Positions 13,926 through 26,900 of a stretch of 64,000 bases of DNA are shown piece after piece. The DNA is from Monarcha castaneiventris obscurior (taxonomy: Eukaryota; Chordata; Aves; Passeriformes; Monarchidae). The stretch lies in assembly GCA_026261815.1 (NCBI GenBank), contig JAMPIT010000539.1, positions 5,286,501-5,350,500 on the forward strand, read 5' to 3'. The notes beneath the pieces are model-generated. The model was not told the DNA's origin. It saw only the letters and a list, made by a program, of their open reading frames with translations, and did no database searches. How positions within the stretch are numbered: position 1 is the stretch's first letter; the number at the start of each line of letters is the position of its first letter. A program made the translations under genes and the position numbers.

Positions 13926-16900
13926 GGTTCTTTACTGACTCAGCTTTTCTTGCACACCCCATCCCATCATTTTACTCACCAATTCTTTGGAAATAAGGAG
14001 AAGTTTGTCTCTTAAAATTGCCTTTTTGAAAGACAGTGTACTCTCTGATTCATCTAATCAAAGCAAGGCACTTATTTTTCCTCCTGTGCCTCATTTAGGT
14101 ATTCCCTGTCAAACACCAAATCCAAGTCTAAGTGACTGCTGGCCTGGCAGCTCTGTTTCTTTTATGGATTCTGCCAAACTCTGGCATACAGCCCGGAAGG
14201 AGCTTAAAGCAAACTTATCTCATTTCCACTGAGGTCTAATAGGTGTGGGAATTCCCCTGAGGTAGTACAGGAGTAATTTTCTCATCAGCTGTCAGTGGTC
14301 CCAATCCACATGGCACAGATAATTTAAGTATCTCAAAAGGGTAGCTTTAATTTAACAGCAGCTCAGGCTGGGCCCATGACCTTGAACAGAAAATTCAGGG
14401 TTTTTCCCTGGTTTGTGGAACTCTGCTGTATTTTATTGACCTCCTGTTCATCTTATATTGTCTAATGAAAGTAGTCACTCTCACAGGAGATAATTATGAG
14501 GTATTCTGTGAGTCCTTGCAATAATGTTATTGATGGAGGCCAGTTTTGCATACTTAGAACAACTCTGGCATTGCACTGAGTCTGGCTGAGAGAACATCCT
14601 ACAGAAACTTGTGCCATCACTTAATAAAAAAATAATTTTTTTTACCTTAGCTTCAGCTTTTCTGTCAAATGACAAACCCAGACATTAGAGACTACTGAGA
14701 AAAGAGCTTTTACAAAAAAAAGATGTGTATCATATGTTTGTAGGTGATATCCCTGGGATAACGTTTAGGATCAGGTGACATTTGTGCACTGCTCTTTGCC
14801 TCCGGCTGGGGGCAGTTGCAATACTCAGTTTTGTAACTGAACAAAGGAACAGGGAAAGGAAAGCCAAAACCAGCCAAGTTGGCTGGAATTGAATTGTTCA
14901 TTTGTTGGCTTTTGCTTTTCCTGGGAAAGTTCTTTCTTGAGAAGATGGGGGAGAATATGGTCATAAAATGACTTTTTGTTTTGAGACACATTAAACTATT
15001 TTGTAAATTATGCATAGGAAGCAAAAGATTTTGAACAGGGATTTTTTTAACAAACCCATGAAAGCATGAATGCAATTTGATGATTTGGGATTGGGAGAAA
15101 TGTCCCAAGCTTAAGTGAAAATTACAGCAAAAGAGTAATTGGGGAGCACTAAGCAAATGCACTCATTGGGAACTGGAATAGCACCACGTCCTCACTGAAC
15201 CAATTCCAGAGTAAGACCAGGTAGGGCTAGGTGTGTGGAAGGAATACTTCATAGCTGAATCAAGATCTCTTATTTTAAGCAAAGGAATCATTGGGGAAGT
15301 AGCACTTACACGCAAAACACTTACAGAGCAGCACAATGTCTCCATTAAATCTCTGCTCAGTCTATGTCCTAAATATAGTCCTTATAATATTTTTTTTCCT
15401 GCTGTGTTTGACTTGTTAGAGGTTTTCGTTTTATAAGAGAAAGGCAAAATATAGTAGGTCTTTTAAAAACACTCTAAGCTGTTATTTGCTACAAGAGAAA
15501 GTATACACAGAACACACAGCTGTGTGGAAGGGTGTGAAGGATTTTACTGAAATTTAGTTCTCCTTCCCTGAGTAATGCCACAATCCCAAACCTGTAAAAG
15601 CCTTCCTGCCTCTCAGCACTGCCATGAATCTTCCCCCTCTGAGATCATAAATGTTGACTTTCATACCTTTATGTTCTGGCAGGTGTGTACCATTAAACTC
15701 ACGTGTTTTTTTAGGTTCTCCTCTAATTTGTTATTTTAAGATTAACAGAAAAATATTTTCAAATAGGAACATTTGACCATCTTGGGGGAATGAAGAGGAA
15801 AAGAATAAATCAAACTGCATTTAGGATAGAGCTTGTTTGGTATCCAGAATGTGTTTTACCTTGAGACCAAACATCCAAAGTCTGCTCTGGGCAGGCAGTT
15901 GTAGCAACTGGACTGGATTTGTAACAGCATGGACTCACCATGGAAAAGACTATTTTTACTGGAAGATGTAATCATCCTTGCTTCAATTCAAGCTAGGAGT
16001 TCAGATTCAATAAAACTCAAATGTTTTTGGATTGGTAAAATAAGATTTTCAAGGAATATATGCTTTTTATTAAAAGATTCAGGAAAGAAAATTTGCTTTT
16101 CCTTACCTAATTCCTACCCCAACAATGTGCATAAATCAAACTCTGCAGAAGTGAACAACTTTCTCTACAGGACCTTTCAAGAAAGAAAAACCACCACCTA
16201 GAAACAGAGTTTTGCATTTATTTCAGGACTTTCATTTGTGTTTCCTCAAAATTTTAAATTGTGCTGCCATTGATTTGAAAACATTCTAGTGAGCTTTCAG
16301 TTTCTAAAATATTTCTCATCTGCCTCAATAATTTTTCTCCTGCTCTTTCAGAGTGAAGCATTTTTTTCTAAACCATGACATATGTTATACAGGTAAAAGG
16401 TAGTCATACTGATTTCTTGTTGTTTAAGTTTCCAGGGTGTTTTTTTTGTTTGGGTTGGGTTTTTTAAGTTGCCTTGATGCAGCAGAGCTCAAATGTGAGT
16501 ATGAGAGGGGATAGGGAGAAAAACCAAAGAGGGTAGGAGATTTAAAATCTCATTTCTAATACTGACTGCTGTGGTTTGGATTGATTAAGGGTTAACAGAA
16601 GGAAGTCACAAGTACACTAAGAGTGATTATATGACAGAGTAATTCACTTAGATGTTTTAAGGCAATTTCTTTATAAAGTATTTGCATGTTAAAGGTAATT
16701 GTTCTCCTTTAAACTAAGTTTGCATTAAGCTGTTAACTAAGTTTCAGGAATGATGTATTGACTGGGCAAAGCTTGTATAAGTTCCAGTATTCTGCTTCAT
16801 GAATAAAACTGTCAGAGTAAAGCAACCAATAACTCTCTGTCTTGACATTATATTCAGTATAACAAATAAATCTTTAGGATCTCAACAGACCTGGCAACTT

Positions 16901-18174
16901 CATTAACAGTTATGCCTGAAGCAGAGAATGAAAGAAAATCAATTCATGGAGCCTGATATTTTAGGGTTTACAGAAGAGAGGGGTTAGTGGACTGCTGATG
17001 AACCTTCTGTGCTTGAGCTCAATCTTCCTCCTACAGAGAGGAACAAAAATTGTAAAAGAAAACTTCCATCCAAGAAAGGAACAGTGCTAGAAACAAGGGA
17101 AAGGGTGTGAATTAATTATAATTGGAAATAGAAACCACAGCCTGTGAATCCTAATTCCATTTTACAAGAAATATCTATTTCCTGTAAAGCTTCTTAAGGA
17201 GGTTGGCCCCAATCTGCAAAACCTCGTCACCAGCTCAGGATCAGGTATTTGTAGCTGAACAGATTGATTTCACAGGGCTCTTAAATTTTTTTTTAATTTC
17301 AAAAATATTTCCTAATTCTGCTTCCACTGAGCATGTTACAGTTGATCTCAGATCAAGCGTAGGCCAGTATTATAATATTCTGATTCTATTCATTGAAAAG
17401 TCAATTAATGCATCTGATATGATGGAAAGTATCATCTGCAAAACAGTTGTTGAGAAAGTTTTTGTGAATTTTAAAATTATTTCCACTTAAAGAGTCCAAT
17501 ATGTATGCCTGGGGCTATAAAATCAGGAATAGTCTTTAGGGATGGGGACTAATCTGAAGCATAACAATTAGGTAAAAGATGACTCTATTGACTATCTGCA
17601 CATGTATATGAATAATTCCACTGTTTTAATTCCTCTAAATCATAAGGAATAGACAAATATGTTATCTGCCCTATCAAAAATAGCAAATTGTTTACAAATT
17701 AACTGAATTAAATCTCACTTGGTTTCCTGTCCTGTAGGATGCAATTTACATAATAAAGAAGATCTTTTTAGCCTTCTGAATACTGAAACAGATTTAGGAT
17801 GAGGGAATACTGTAAAATCTTCAAATTGTACATCAGTTCTAAGCACTTTCTCTCTTACCTGGGCTTCCATGCTGGCTTTATTATGAAATTTATTTTGGGG
17901 GGGTTCTTTCAGGCTTGCAAGTTCATGCTATGTTTTCATGTAGTGGAATTGTACACATTTATACTTAATGATATTTCCAAATTCAAAAAACATATAGATA
18001 AAAGGTCAGGGCATAGGAGAGGAGCAAATTAATAAGTAGGGCAGGATGGCAGAAAGGGAAATGTAATGAAAGCAAGTGTCCAATTCATATGCAGTCAGTA
18101 GCAGTGATCATTTTTCTCCATCTGCCTGAAATATTTTATTGCATACTCACCCCTTCTTTTTTTTTTCACCATAG
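13926..18174. other. Unique AT-rich noncoding DNA
   Basis: This stretch includes the longest open frame outside the recognised repeats: 150 codons on the minus strand at 14710-15162. Its product has no recognisable domain and looks like translated AT-rich DNA. The 16560-16780 part is dense in TTAA and TAATT motifs and has an ATTTGCAT octamer-like site near 16680. No RNA gene or transposon was recognised. Confidence 0.5.
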
Positions 18175-18287
18175 CTCAACATGTCTTTGCAGCAGACAGA
18201 TGCATCTGCTCGAGCAGCTTTCTGAAGAGATCATACTATGTGATATAATGCTAAAGAGGGCGGCAGCTCGTTAGGCAATTTCCTGCA
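18175..18287 (+). other. Candidate exon bounded by splice consensus
   Basis: A pyrimidine tract of about 15 residues followed by CACCATAG ends at 18174, a good acceptor. A GTAAGA donor begins at 18288. The 113-base segment between them is not AT-rich like its surroundings and contains CpG sites. One frame is open from the acceptor to a TAG at about 18272-18274 and would encode a short, charged, helix-like peptide ending in basic residues. This could be an exon of a long noncoding RNA, a terminal coding exon, or a conserved element with chance splice signals. I recognise no protein. Confidence 0.28.
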
Positions 18288-18840
18288 GTAAGAGATCATC
18301 CTCTAATGCCAGTCTCTCTGCACATACAAGATTTGAAGGATCACTTTAAGCCAAGGATCTTTGTCATGTCAGTTGAAATGAACAGTCAAGACAGATTTCA
18401 CTGTGAACTGAAGTGCACCTGAGGGAGGATGTGTGGGTGGAATACAGGAGAAAAGCTCTTTTCTTTCTTTGTTATAGGTCCAGTGGTAACAATCAGAGCC
18501 CAGGTTTCCTTGTGCTCTTGGGGCACAAGAAGAGTCAGGGCTGTTTCTCCAGAAAAAGGCCTTGGAAAACATTAATCCTATTCTGGGAGAACTATTTTTT
18601 TCTCTCACAAAAGTGCAAAAGCAATATGGAAGAACTAGGAAATTTCTTGACTTCCTCAGGTAATCAGTTCTATATTTTCCAGTTGATGTGTGTAATCAGG
18701 TTAAAGTCTAGTAGGGCAAGTTTTCTGAAGCTTCTTTCCATACTCCTGACAGGACTGAGAGAAACTTAAACTCTCCTCAATTTTACAATATAACTGGTTT
18801 ATAACAGATAATTGGTCCCAACCATTCCTTACTAATGTTG
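18288..18840. other. Noncoding DNA
   Basis: Short overlapping open frames on both strands, none recognisable. No repeat was seen. Confidence 0.5.
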
Positions 18841-19060
18841 AGCATTGTGAGCTGCTGGCTTGTTAATTATCCATATGAAGGATACAATGTGGAGAATTTT
18901 ATTCTTTAGAGTAATTCACCTAACTCAGTCCATAGAGACACAAGTTAATGGCTTCTGACCAACTGCGAATTATTACTGCGGAGTTGCTGCTGTTAATCAT
19001 TATTCGTTTAATTAGTGCTTCATGGTACAGCAGAAAGATATTGATTGTGGAAGATTTGGT
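18841..19060. promoter_or_regulatory. Candidate enhancer-like block with paired TAATTA cores
   Basis: Two TAATTA homeodomain cores (18864-18869 and 19009-19014), several TTAATCATTATT-type sites and three retained CpGs (near 18965, 18979 and 19005) lie in 220 bases of non-repetitive sequence. This is one of the clearest motif concentrations in the window. Function and conservation are inferred, not seen. Confidence 0.28.
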
Positions 19061-19459
19061 GATTTGAGCAATGAAACTTTTAAAGTCCAACGTTTTTCTT
19101 CAGTCCAATGTTTTTCTTGACATGCAAGCCTTTTGGCTGGATTACCCAGGATCAAATCCTACCAGGTCTGCTCTGACCCTTTTCTTCTATGGCATCTATC
19201 CTGCACCTGGTCACTGATATCCATGAAACTTGTGTTAAATTCTCTGAAATAACTATCTTTAATCAAATTTGGTTAAAATCAACCAGTAGGTTTCCAAGTT
19301 ACTAAGAGAAAATTGAGATACTGAAGTAGTAAACATTTTGGCCAGGAATAACTGTGTGCTCATTTTTCTCTGTGTTTTTATAGTGCCAACTCAGCTCTGA
19401 TTTTCACTGGTGAGAGAGAACAGCACTGTCAGGTCACCAGTGATCCCACTGCCTTTTCA
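19061..19459. other. Noncoding DNA
   Basis: No gene or repeat was recognised. A short imperfect tandem similarity occurs at about 19085-19115, where a TCCAA(C/T)GTTTTTCTT unit appears twice. Confidence 0.45.
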
Positions 19460-19678
19460 TTATTTCTGCTGCTCTTGTGGCTCCACTGGGAGCACTGCCT
19501 GTGATTTCCATTCAAGAAATGGTGAAAAAGTTGTGTCCAGCCTCAGGTGAAGGATAAAACATTCATTCAGTGTCATGGAGGAATGTGCTTCCTTGTTCTC
19601 CTCCAAAACATCCTGCACCATTAAGGTGACAAAAAAGTTGACCATGACTTCAGCAGGAGAGCTCTGGGCACCCCGTGT
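19460..19678 (-). pseudogene. Weak candidate coding fragment, minus strand
   Basis: One minus-strand frame is open for about 72 codons between stop codons. The product mixes hydrophobic and acidic stretches, has balanced composition and ends in a Glu/Gln-rich tail, which looks more like protein than most frames here. No start context, splice site or family was recognised. It lies just upstream of, and antisense to, the solo LTR at 19761. A chance open frame is quite possible. Confidence 0.13.
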
Positions 19679-19760
19679 TCATTGAAAGTGAGGTGCAACA
19701 AGATGCAGCTAGGCAGGGGCTGGGCATAAGGCAAGGGGTCATTCCTGCAGGACAGGGTGA

Positions 19761-20192
19761 TGCCTTAGGTTTTAACTTTTATATTTTTCAAATCCTGTAC
19801 TGCCTAGTGTGTAACTGTGAAGTTCCTTGTAGCCTGTTCACTTCTGCTATCTCGTGCTAGGTAGACATTACAAAGCCTCTCCAGGCTTTGTCTTCAAGGG
19901 CACCCAGGTTGTTCTAGGCCCAAAATGTGTAAACCAAAGCCTCTAAAGAGGGGAAAGCTGAGGGGAATTACATAATTAACTGAAGCTTTAACTGGAGAAT
20001 TAACCCTGATATGCAAATGAACCAAACCTATAAAGGTGTGAAGAACTCATGACCTGTTTTCCATCTTGGGGTCCATCTTGGCAGCGGCCTCTGGCTCCCA
20101 GGGAGTACCTTTGAAGGCCTTCCAAATAAACACCTACCTTTATTCCCTTACCCTGTCTAGTCTCTGTTTCTGGGAGGCCTCTCAGGGCATCA
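19761..20192 (+). mobile_element. Solo ERV long terminal repeat, about 432 bases
   Basis: The segment begins TGCCTTAGG and ends GGGCATCA, the TG...CA form expected of a retroviral LTR. In order it carries an ATGCAAAT octamer (20011-20018), a TATAAA box (from 20029), and an AATAAA poly(A) signal (20125-20130) followed by a pyrimidine- and GT-rich tail. That arrangement matches the U3-R-U5 layout of LTRs common in bird genomes; I recall similar sequences from passerines but cannot assign a named family. No primer-binding site or gag/pol sequence follows, and no second LTR copy is in the window, so it is probably solitary. I could not see a clear target-site duplication, so the exact left border is uncertain (an alternative start lies near 19926). 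Confidence 0.6.
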
Positions 20193-20440
20193 GAGGCAGC
20201 AGGAGCTGTGAGGGAGCTGAGTGAGCCAGGATTTGCTCCGGCTGTGGAGCTGCAGAGCTCTGGGAGGGGCGATGGCCTCAGCCCAGGCCCTGCCCCGGCA
20301 CCGGCCCCTCCTGCCTTGTTTCCCTTCCCATTCCTCTCCCCTGGCTGGAAGGAATGGCACTTCACACCTGGATACAACTCGGGCTGTTTGCCATCGTGCT
20401 GAGGGCTCTGGAGCCAGCTCTGAGCTCAGAGGAAATGCAA
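20193..20440. other. GC-rich segment directly after the LTR
   Basis: This is one of the GC-richest non-LINE stretches in the window, with several CpGs and C-rich runs. It keeps frames open on both strands (about 125 codons on the minus strand, running into the LTR), but none is recognisable. It may be a remnant of retroviral internal sequence or of a GC-rich tandem element. No primer-binding site is visible at its left edge. Confidence 0.35.
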
Positions 20441-20895
20441 TGCGGTATTTTCCTCTGAAGAGTTACTCACTGCTCTTCAAACACTTCTGCTCTCTCCCTC
20501 TCTTAACTGCTGCAATCCTTTTAGTTTAACATTTCCTTCCCTGTATAAATGGCACTTAGGAAATGATTTCTGTCTTCCCCACCTATAAACCATGCTGAGA
20601 TTTCCTCAGTCTGTTGCCACATAAACGAGAAAAAGTTGTGTGCATGCCAGGAAATAAAAAATACCAATCTATTGTCTCGTCCTTTTTATATGGCTACTTT
20701 TGTCTGAAGATATTAAATCACCTTAGAACTATCAGTTAGCTGAAAACAGATTTTACTGCATCTCTGAAGTTAAAAAGTAGTGAAACAAAAAGACATTTCA
20801 GATTTTAATCCATGTTTTTGGTGCCTCTTTTTTTTCCTCTGTGCCCTTCCCCCCAAAGAATTCCAGAGCTCAGTGAACTTTCTCCCAGACTGCAT
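20441..20895. other. Noncoding DNA
   Basis: Pyrimidine-rich unique sequence with no recognisable gene or repeat. Confidence 0.5.
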
Positions 20896-20967
20896 TTATA
20901 TCTATATATATATATCTATATATCTATATGTCTATATCTATCTATCTATATCTATATATATATTTAT
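20896..20967. repeat. TA/TATC microsatellite, about 70 bases
   Basis: Interrupted (TA)n with TATC and TATG variant units. The mixture of pure TA blocks and TCTA steps indicates an old, partly degraded simple repeat that is likely to vary in length between individuals. Confidence 0.9.
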
Positions 20968-23900
20968 GTCATCTGATCATCATAGTTACAGACCCCTGAC
21001 TTCATGGAGTCACCAAGCTGGGCCACACCGACAAATGTCATTCTACTTATAATTAAAGCACATTCCTGTAAACAAGATGTTTGCATGAAGCTGCAGTATA
21101 ATTCATTTTCTGTATTGTAGAGAGCTCAAAAGGTTTCCATGTTTTTTTTAAAATATTCAACTTTCATATTTCCAGGACTGCAGCTGTTCTCAAGATTTGT
21201 GATAGGAGGGGGAAGGGGGATTAAGGTCATTCAATTTAGATCCTGTTGTTGCCATTTAGATAGACTAGGGCAAACCAACACTTTGACCTTGAATGAAAAG
21301 TTCTTAAACGTGCCTGTGATATTTTGGTTATGTCTTTATATATTCCAGACACTTAGCTGTCAGGCAGAAAAATTAGATTAAAATTATATTAATATTTGAA
21401 GTTCATCTTTAGTGGAATCTGCACAGGCACAGGCACAATTGTCCACTGTCTAGCAAATCAAACAGTTCCTTCTCGTCCTTAAGAATGTTCTTAAAATCAT
21501 TGTTCCATGTACCTTCCGTGCTTTGTTGGATTAAGACAAAGTACTCAGTGCTGCTAAGTGCTCAGTACTGCTCTAGGGAATTTCTTTGTGAAGGATGTCA
21601 AATACTTGTATGTCATGAACTTGCTGAAAAGTCATCGTCATGATATTGTGGGTGCCTTCCTTACGGGTAGGTTTATCTCAATGAATGTCTCTGTACTGTC
21701 ATTTTAATACCTTTCTCATTACCATCACTCACTCGTTCAATGCAAAAAAATGATTATTTTTTTCTGAGTGATAGGTTTATCTAAATTGTTGTCTTCCTTA
21801 GTTTAGCACTGCAATTCATAATGCTTTGAGAAAAACAATTTTTTTTCCCCATTAAACCATAAATTAAAGCTCTATAGTTGTTTCTAGTGTATTTATTTCA
21901 GTCAAAAACTTTTTAATGGGAGCTGGGCACTGATTTTTCTCCTGGGTCTGTGAAAACCTTTCCCTGATATCAGTTACCTTTGTAATGCCCTCAGAAGGAT
22001 ATGGATAAGATTTTCAGCAGCAGTGGGATGATCTTCAACTTCGATTAATTTCATTTTTTTCCTTCTTAATTGCTTTGATGCTTTAAAAAACATATTTTCA
22101 TGATTGTTGTGAGAGCAGTATTGACGAATCACCCTTCAGTGTTTGGGGTTGCTCCACCTCCCCCAGGTTTCTTCTGCTGCAGCATTTTTACCTTGAGCTA
22201 CTTGAGCTCTTTGGAAATGCAGTATTTCAGTGGAAATAATGTCATTCATGAATACAGTTATTCATTATCACAGGAATCCCTGATCTCCAACTGAGTTTGA
22301 TAGTTACCACCATTACAGAGTGAAACAAATATTCGGCAATACTTTTATTTTTAAAATGGTAGGTTTTTTAAAATTTGTATTTGATTAGATGTGAACTGCT
22401 AGTTATGTTAAATTTGTTTCTGAATTCTTATGATGTTTTTGGTCAGTTGCAGAAAAGGCATTATGCTGTCATGTAATTGGTTTGCTTTAACAGTAAATTA
22501 TTCTGTATAGATAGATCAAGGTCGATGAAAAAAGATTATTCTAGGGTCAAAATCAGCATTAACATAGGACATATATTTAGGTGTGTTATTTAGTAACTTG
22601 AACATTTTCAGTGTTCAGTAATTCTATGCTCTAGTAAAAGAGTTGATTTATCAAAATCTACTGCATGACCAATTTATAACAACAAAATAGATGACTTTAT
22701 TTGCCTGGCTTTAGTATTACTGAATTATCTATGTGAAATGGTGTAACTGTGTAAAATGAGCTCTTCATATGAAGCATCTTCTGAAAAATACTAATATTAC
22801 TCACCACTCTTCCCAGTTCTGCATAAAGGTGTCAGTTCAAGAAAGTATATAAATTTTAATGGGGAATTATAAATTATTTGGGGACTAACTGAAAGCCTGG
22901 AGGTCACTGTAGTTCCGTTCTTGACATATTTTCAAAACTTCAGTCATAACAGCTGAGATTTCCAAAGGTGTTTGAGTGATAAAGGATGAGGGTGCAGAAC
23001 GTGCTCATACTGCAGTTCACAGTCTGGAAGTTTGGGGACATCCAAACATCTGTTGTAGGAGATGGAAAGGATGTCCCAGAGAAAAATTCCCTGGATTTCT
23101 GCTGTGTTTTGTGACCTCTCAAGCCTGTGCTACTTAGAGAGAGCTGGCTTTCCTTTGCTATCTTCTAGCAAGTGCTGTGTTAGTATTAAAATCGAAAAGC
23201 AGAAAATTCATAAAATACACAAGTAAATAAATAACAAAAAATAAGTCTTACCAAAGGTTTTTATTCTCAACACGTCATAAACTGTTATAATCTGTATTGC
23301 AGGAGGTTAAAACAGCACATGAATGATGCATTTTGACTTCACAGATCTGTTGAGAGAGAAATTTACTCTTTCTGACAGGGTAGAGGTTGTGGATGCAAAA
23401 CTGCTCTGTCAAAATATTTCCTATCCCATTGACTTGGGATCACGTGCAGCTGAACATGATACACATTTGTAGGTAATGTTCAGCTGGAGGTACAGAGCTC
23501 TCTGAGAAGGTCCCTGAAGGTCATGGAAGCTGGGTGTTTAACCAGGGCCTGGGACTGTAATTCCTAGTAAATGCCTGGATGTGGTGTTAGTATTTAGACT
23601 TGGACATCACAGGGGAATAGATGCTCCCACAGACCTAGACTGAGCTCAGGCTGAAACCAAAAATGATACTGCCACATTAGGTGGGCTGTGAAGAAAAACC
23701 AGCTTCAAGTTCTGATTTTGTACTAGCTTGACTTGTCTGCATGGTGCTCTATCATCTAGAAATGCCTAATTTTGGAGGAGTAATTCTGATAACACCACTG
23801 CATTTTTATCTTTTTTTTTCTTCTGTCACCAAAATAAATCCATGACGTAATCATTAGAATGACAGGAAAAGGAGAGGAGCATAAAATCAGAATCTGGGTA

Positions 23901-26900
23901 GTTTTGCTGGCAATGTTTCTTGGCTTTGGTTGGGAGCTGTAGCACATAGTATATAAGATCCTTGTTATTGATTAAAGTTCAGCTAAAACCAAAGAAAATG
24001 CATACAGAAACCCATTCTCATGTGTATCTATTCTGGGAATGGGTTTTACAGTGTGTGCTTATAAAAAATCTATCTACTCATTGCCCCGAAGGCAGAAAGT
24101 TATTGTAATTCCTCAGTTTACAGATCGTGCAGGGAGTGATTAAGCATGTGTATTTTGTGATAGGTGTAAATTAAAAATAAATGTCAAATACACAGAAAGC
24201 ACTTCCCTGAGTGTTTTTGTAGATATGTGATTGCCTTTTTTAACTGAAACAAAAAAGAAAAAGATTTAGATATCCAGAAGAAACTGTTGTACTTTGTGGA
24301 TATTTACAGCCTCTCATACAAGATTCTTCTAACACCTGAAGACAGATAAATACTAATAAACAAAGTTAAAAACATTGGTGTGAATCCCCTGAAATTTGTT
24401 GCATTCAACCCTCGTGAAATACCTTATTTGCCAAGCTTGAGTGCTCAAAGAATACACTATTTTTAGAGAATATCTGGGTGCCATATGAATACCTGAATTT
24501 GAATTTGATCAGAGGTAGTCATGCTCTAACACTCACATCTGCTGCTCAGTGTTTGTTATTTAGTGTTCTCAATATTCCTGCCGAGGATGTTTCAGGCATC
24601 TCTTTGGACAGCAGAAAAAAGAGGAGCTGCTTGGCTTAGATCACAAATCACAGTGAATAACAGCTAGCAGGCAGGCAAAGGGAACAGTTTGGAACTCCTC
24701 AGGAGGGCTGAAATGTATTCACCAAAACTTTGCCTTTATCACTGGATATAACAGAAATATCTGTTTGCCAGAGTTACACAATAACAAGGGTTACATTCCC
24801 TCATTGATCCATTATCAGCCTCCCCCCACCATGATATTATCAACTCCCCACTGCAAGGGTTTTGATTAATGTAAAGCAGGACTCCCAAACTTTTTGCAGT
24901 TGAATTTATATATCTATATATTTTCAGGTCTATCTATAAACTCAAGTGATTTGTCTGTCTTAAAACAGCAAATCAGGAACAAAACCAGAATTTAAGACTT
25001 CTGATTCTACTTCTTCAATCTAAGTATTTTCAGTGTTTATTCTATAATCTGTAAAATAAATTAAGTTACATTAGAGGGGATATTAAGCTCAAAGCATTGC
25101 AAGATTTTCATGATATTACAATCTCATTTAGTACCTAAATATAACTTTTAAAATAAGGAATTAAAAAAGCACTAGTATGCAGTTCTTCATATGTTGACTT
25201 ACTATTTTCCTTTTTAGTGCTTTGTATGTCTTAAAAGTCTAATGCATGGTTTTTAGTAAAAGACAGCAGCTCTGTACTGTGTGGAACTTCTTTCATGATC
25301 TGATTTGATTGCACAGAAAATTGAGAATGCAGTAACAGAGAAGATTCCTTGCATGTTGAAAAAACACCAAATTTAGTATTTATGAATAGAGTAGTAAGTA
25401 CAATGTGATATTTCCTGGTAGAGGTTAACATCATATAAGTATTTAACTGTTTCCCAGGTAATAAAATTAGAGGCCCTCAGAGTATTCATGCCTGAAAGCA
25501 CAAAATCAAAAAAAGGTGTGTAAATCCTCACCTGCTGGGGCAAAGTGTCAATTATATAGGTAGTAAAAATGTGCCACCATACTGTTTTTCATGCAAAGCC
25601 TGGACCATTTAAAAATTTCCCTAATCTAATTACAGCCTTCCTTAAGCTGTTACATGTGGGTACAATTATATAAAGGGTTATACAGACTGGTTGTTTCTTT
25701 CCCACCTTCCCCTTCATCTGCTGCGAAATCAGATATCCAGATGCCTTTTCCATCTACAAATGGTTGTGAAAAATGTGTGATCTTCGCTTTTTTAAATTAT
25801 TAACTCCCAAGAAAAGTAGCTGACCCAAGAAATCTCATCCAGTCTCCTTGACCTATGAAATGTTTCGGTTCAGCTGCAAGGAATATGTCAGAATAATTAC
25901 TGAAGGAGAGAGAAAAACAAATTACTTTCATTGAATTGCCATGAATCCTTTTTAAAATAAGGTGCAATTGACTAAAGCATTATTTATTTTCAAGTCTTGT
26001 AATTGTTCCATTGTCATGGAAGCTTATCAGAAGTACCAAAGCTGAGTATTGGTATAAAACGAACCTGGCTTATGTTAAATCCCCAAAGAGCCAGCCTGTT
26101 CCTGACAGATATCACTACCAACTAAATGGCCATCCACAAATCCTAAGTCTCAGAAAATAGAAACAAAACAACAAAAAAGGCTTGTTTAGTTTTCAGTCAG
26201 AGAACTCAGTTTATATATGAGCAAGAGATTCTTCCTGCTGGGATTTTCCAGAACTCTTGTTCTAACTTAACTTCATATTGTCAAAGTCAACAGGACTGAC
26301 TGGAATAGCAAGCTGAGTAAGGCTTACCTCTAGAAAAATTCACCTCCTTCTCCAGGGTAAGAAAAAAGCGATTGTTTTTTTTCTTATATGAGTTTTGTGG
26401 AACGTGTGTCCAATGCAGGATCCTATAATTCCTGCTTTCTTCAGTTAAAATTTTCTAGATTATAAGAAACTTCTAGAAATGAGTCAGTGCCTTTGTATTT
26501 GTTCTTGTTATGCTTAGTTGGATTTTTTGCTTAAAATTCTAGTCCATAAAGTGTCCCTAGCAGGTGCGTTAGTAATGAACTAAAATAAGGAGGCTCAAAA
26601 AACACTAGAAAAATAGAAATAGGCCAAAAAGAGTAAATTACAAAGGGGTAGCACTTGTTTCATAGTTAACTTTGAATACATTTTGACTAAAGTTTTGGAG
26701 AGGCTACAGACAAGGCTGAGACATATTGGCTGTACAGCTGCTGTTTTTCAAACAGCCTCCCCCTACACCTCCCCTGCCAGCCCCATCAGTGGAAGATTTT
26801 GTACTTGGATGTTTTTAATGCCACTGTAATGTAATGCATTGTCCTCTCTATTTTTTTAGCTATGGTTGCCAATTGCAGCAAGCTGCTTGTTGCTTTCAAC

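Noticed and set aside
14710..15162. 150-codon minus-strand open frame
   Set aside because: No recognisable domain, low-complexity AT-driven residues, and a length within reach of chance in 64 kb searched in six frames.
20000..20377. 125-codon minus-strand frame as a retroviral gene
   Set aside because: It overlaps the LTR in antisense and continues into GC-rich DNA; no retroviral motif is visible.
24905..24925. TA-rich stretch as a microsatellite
   Set aside because: Too short and too irregular to list as a repeat.
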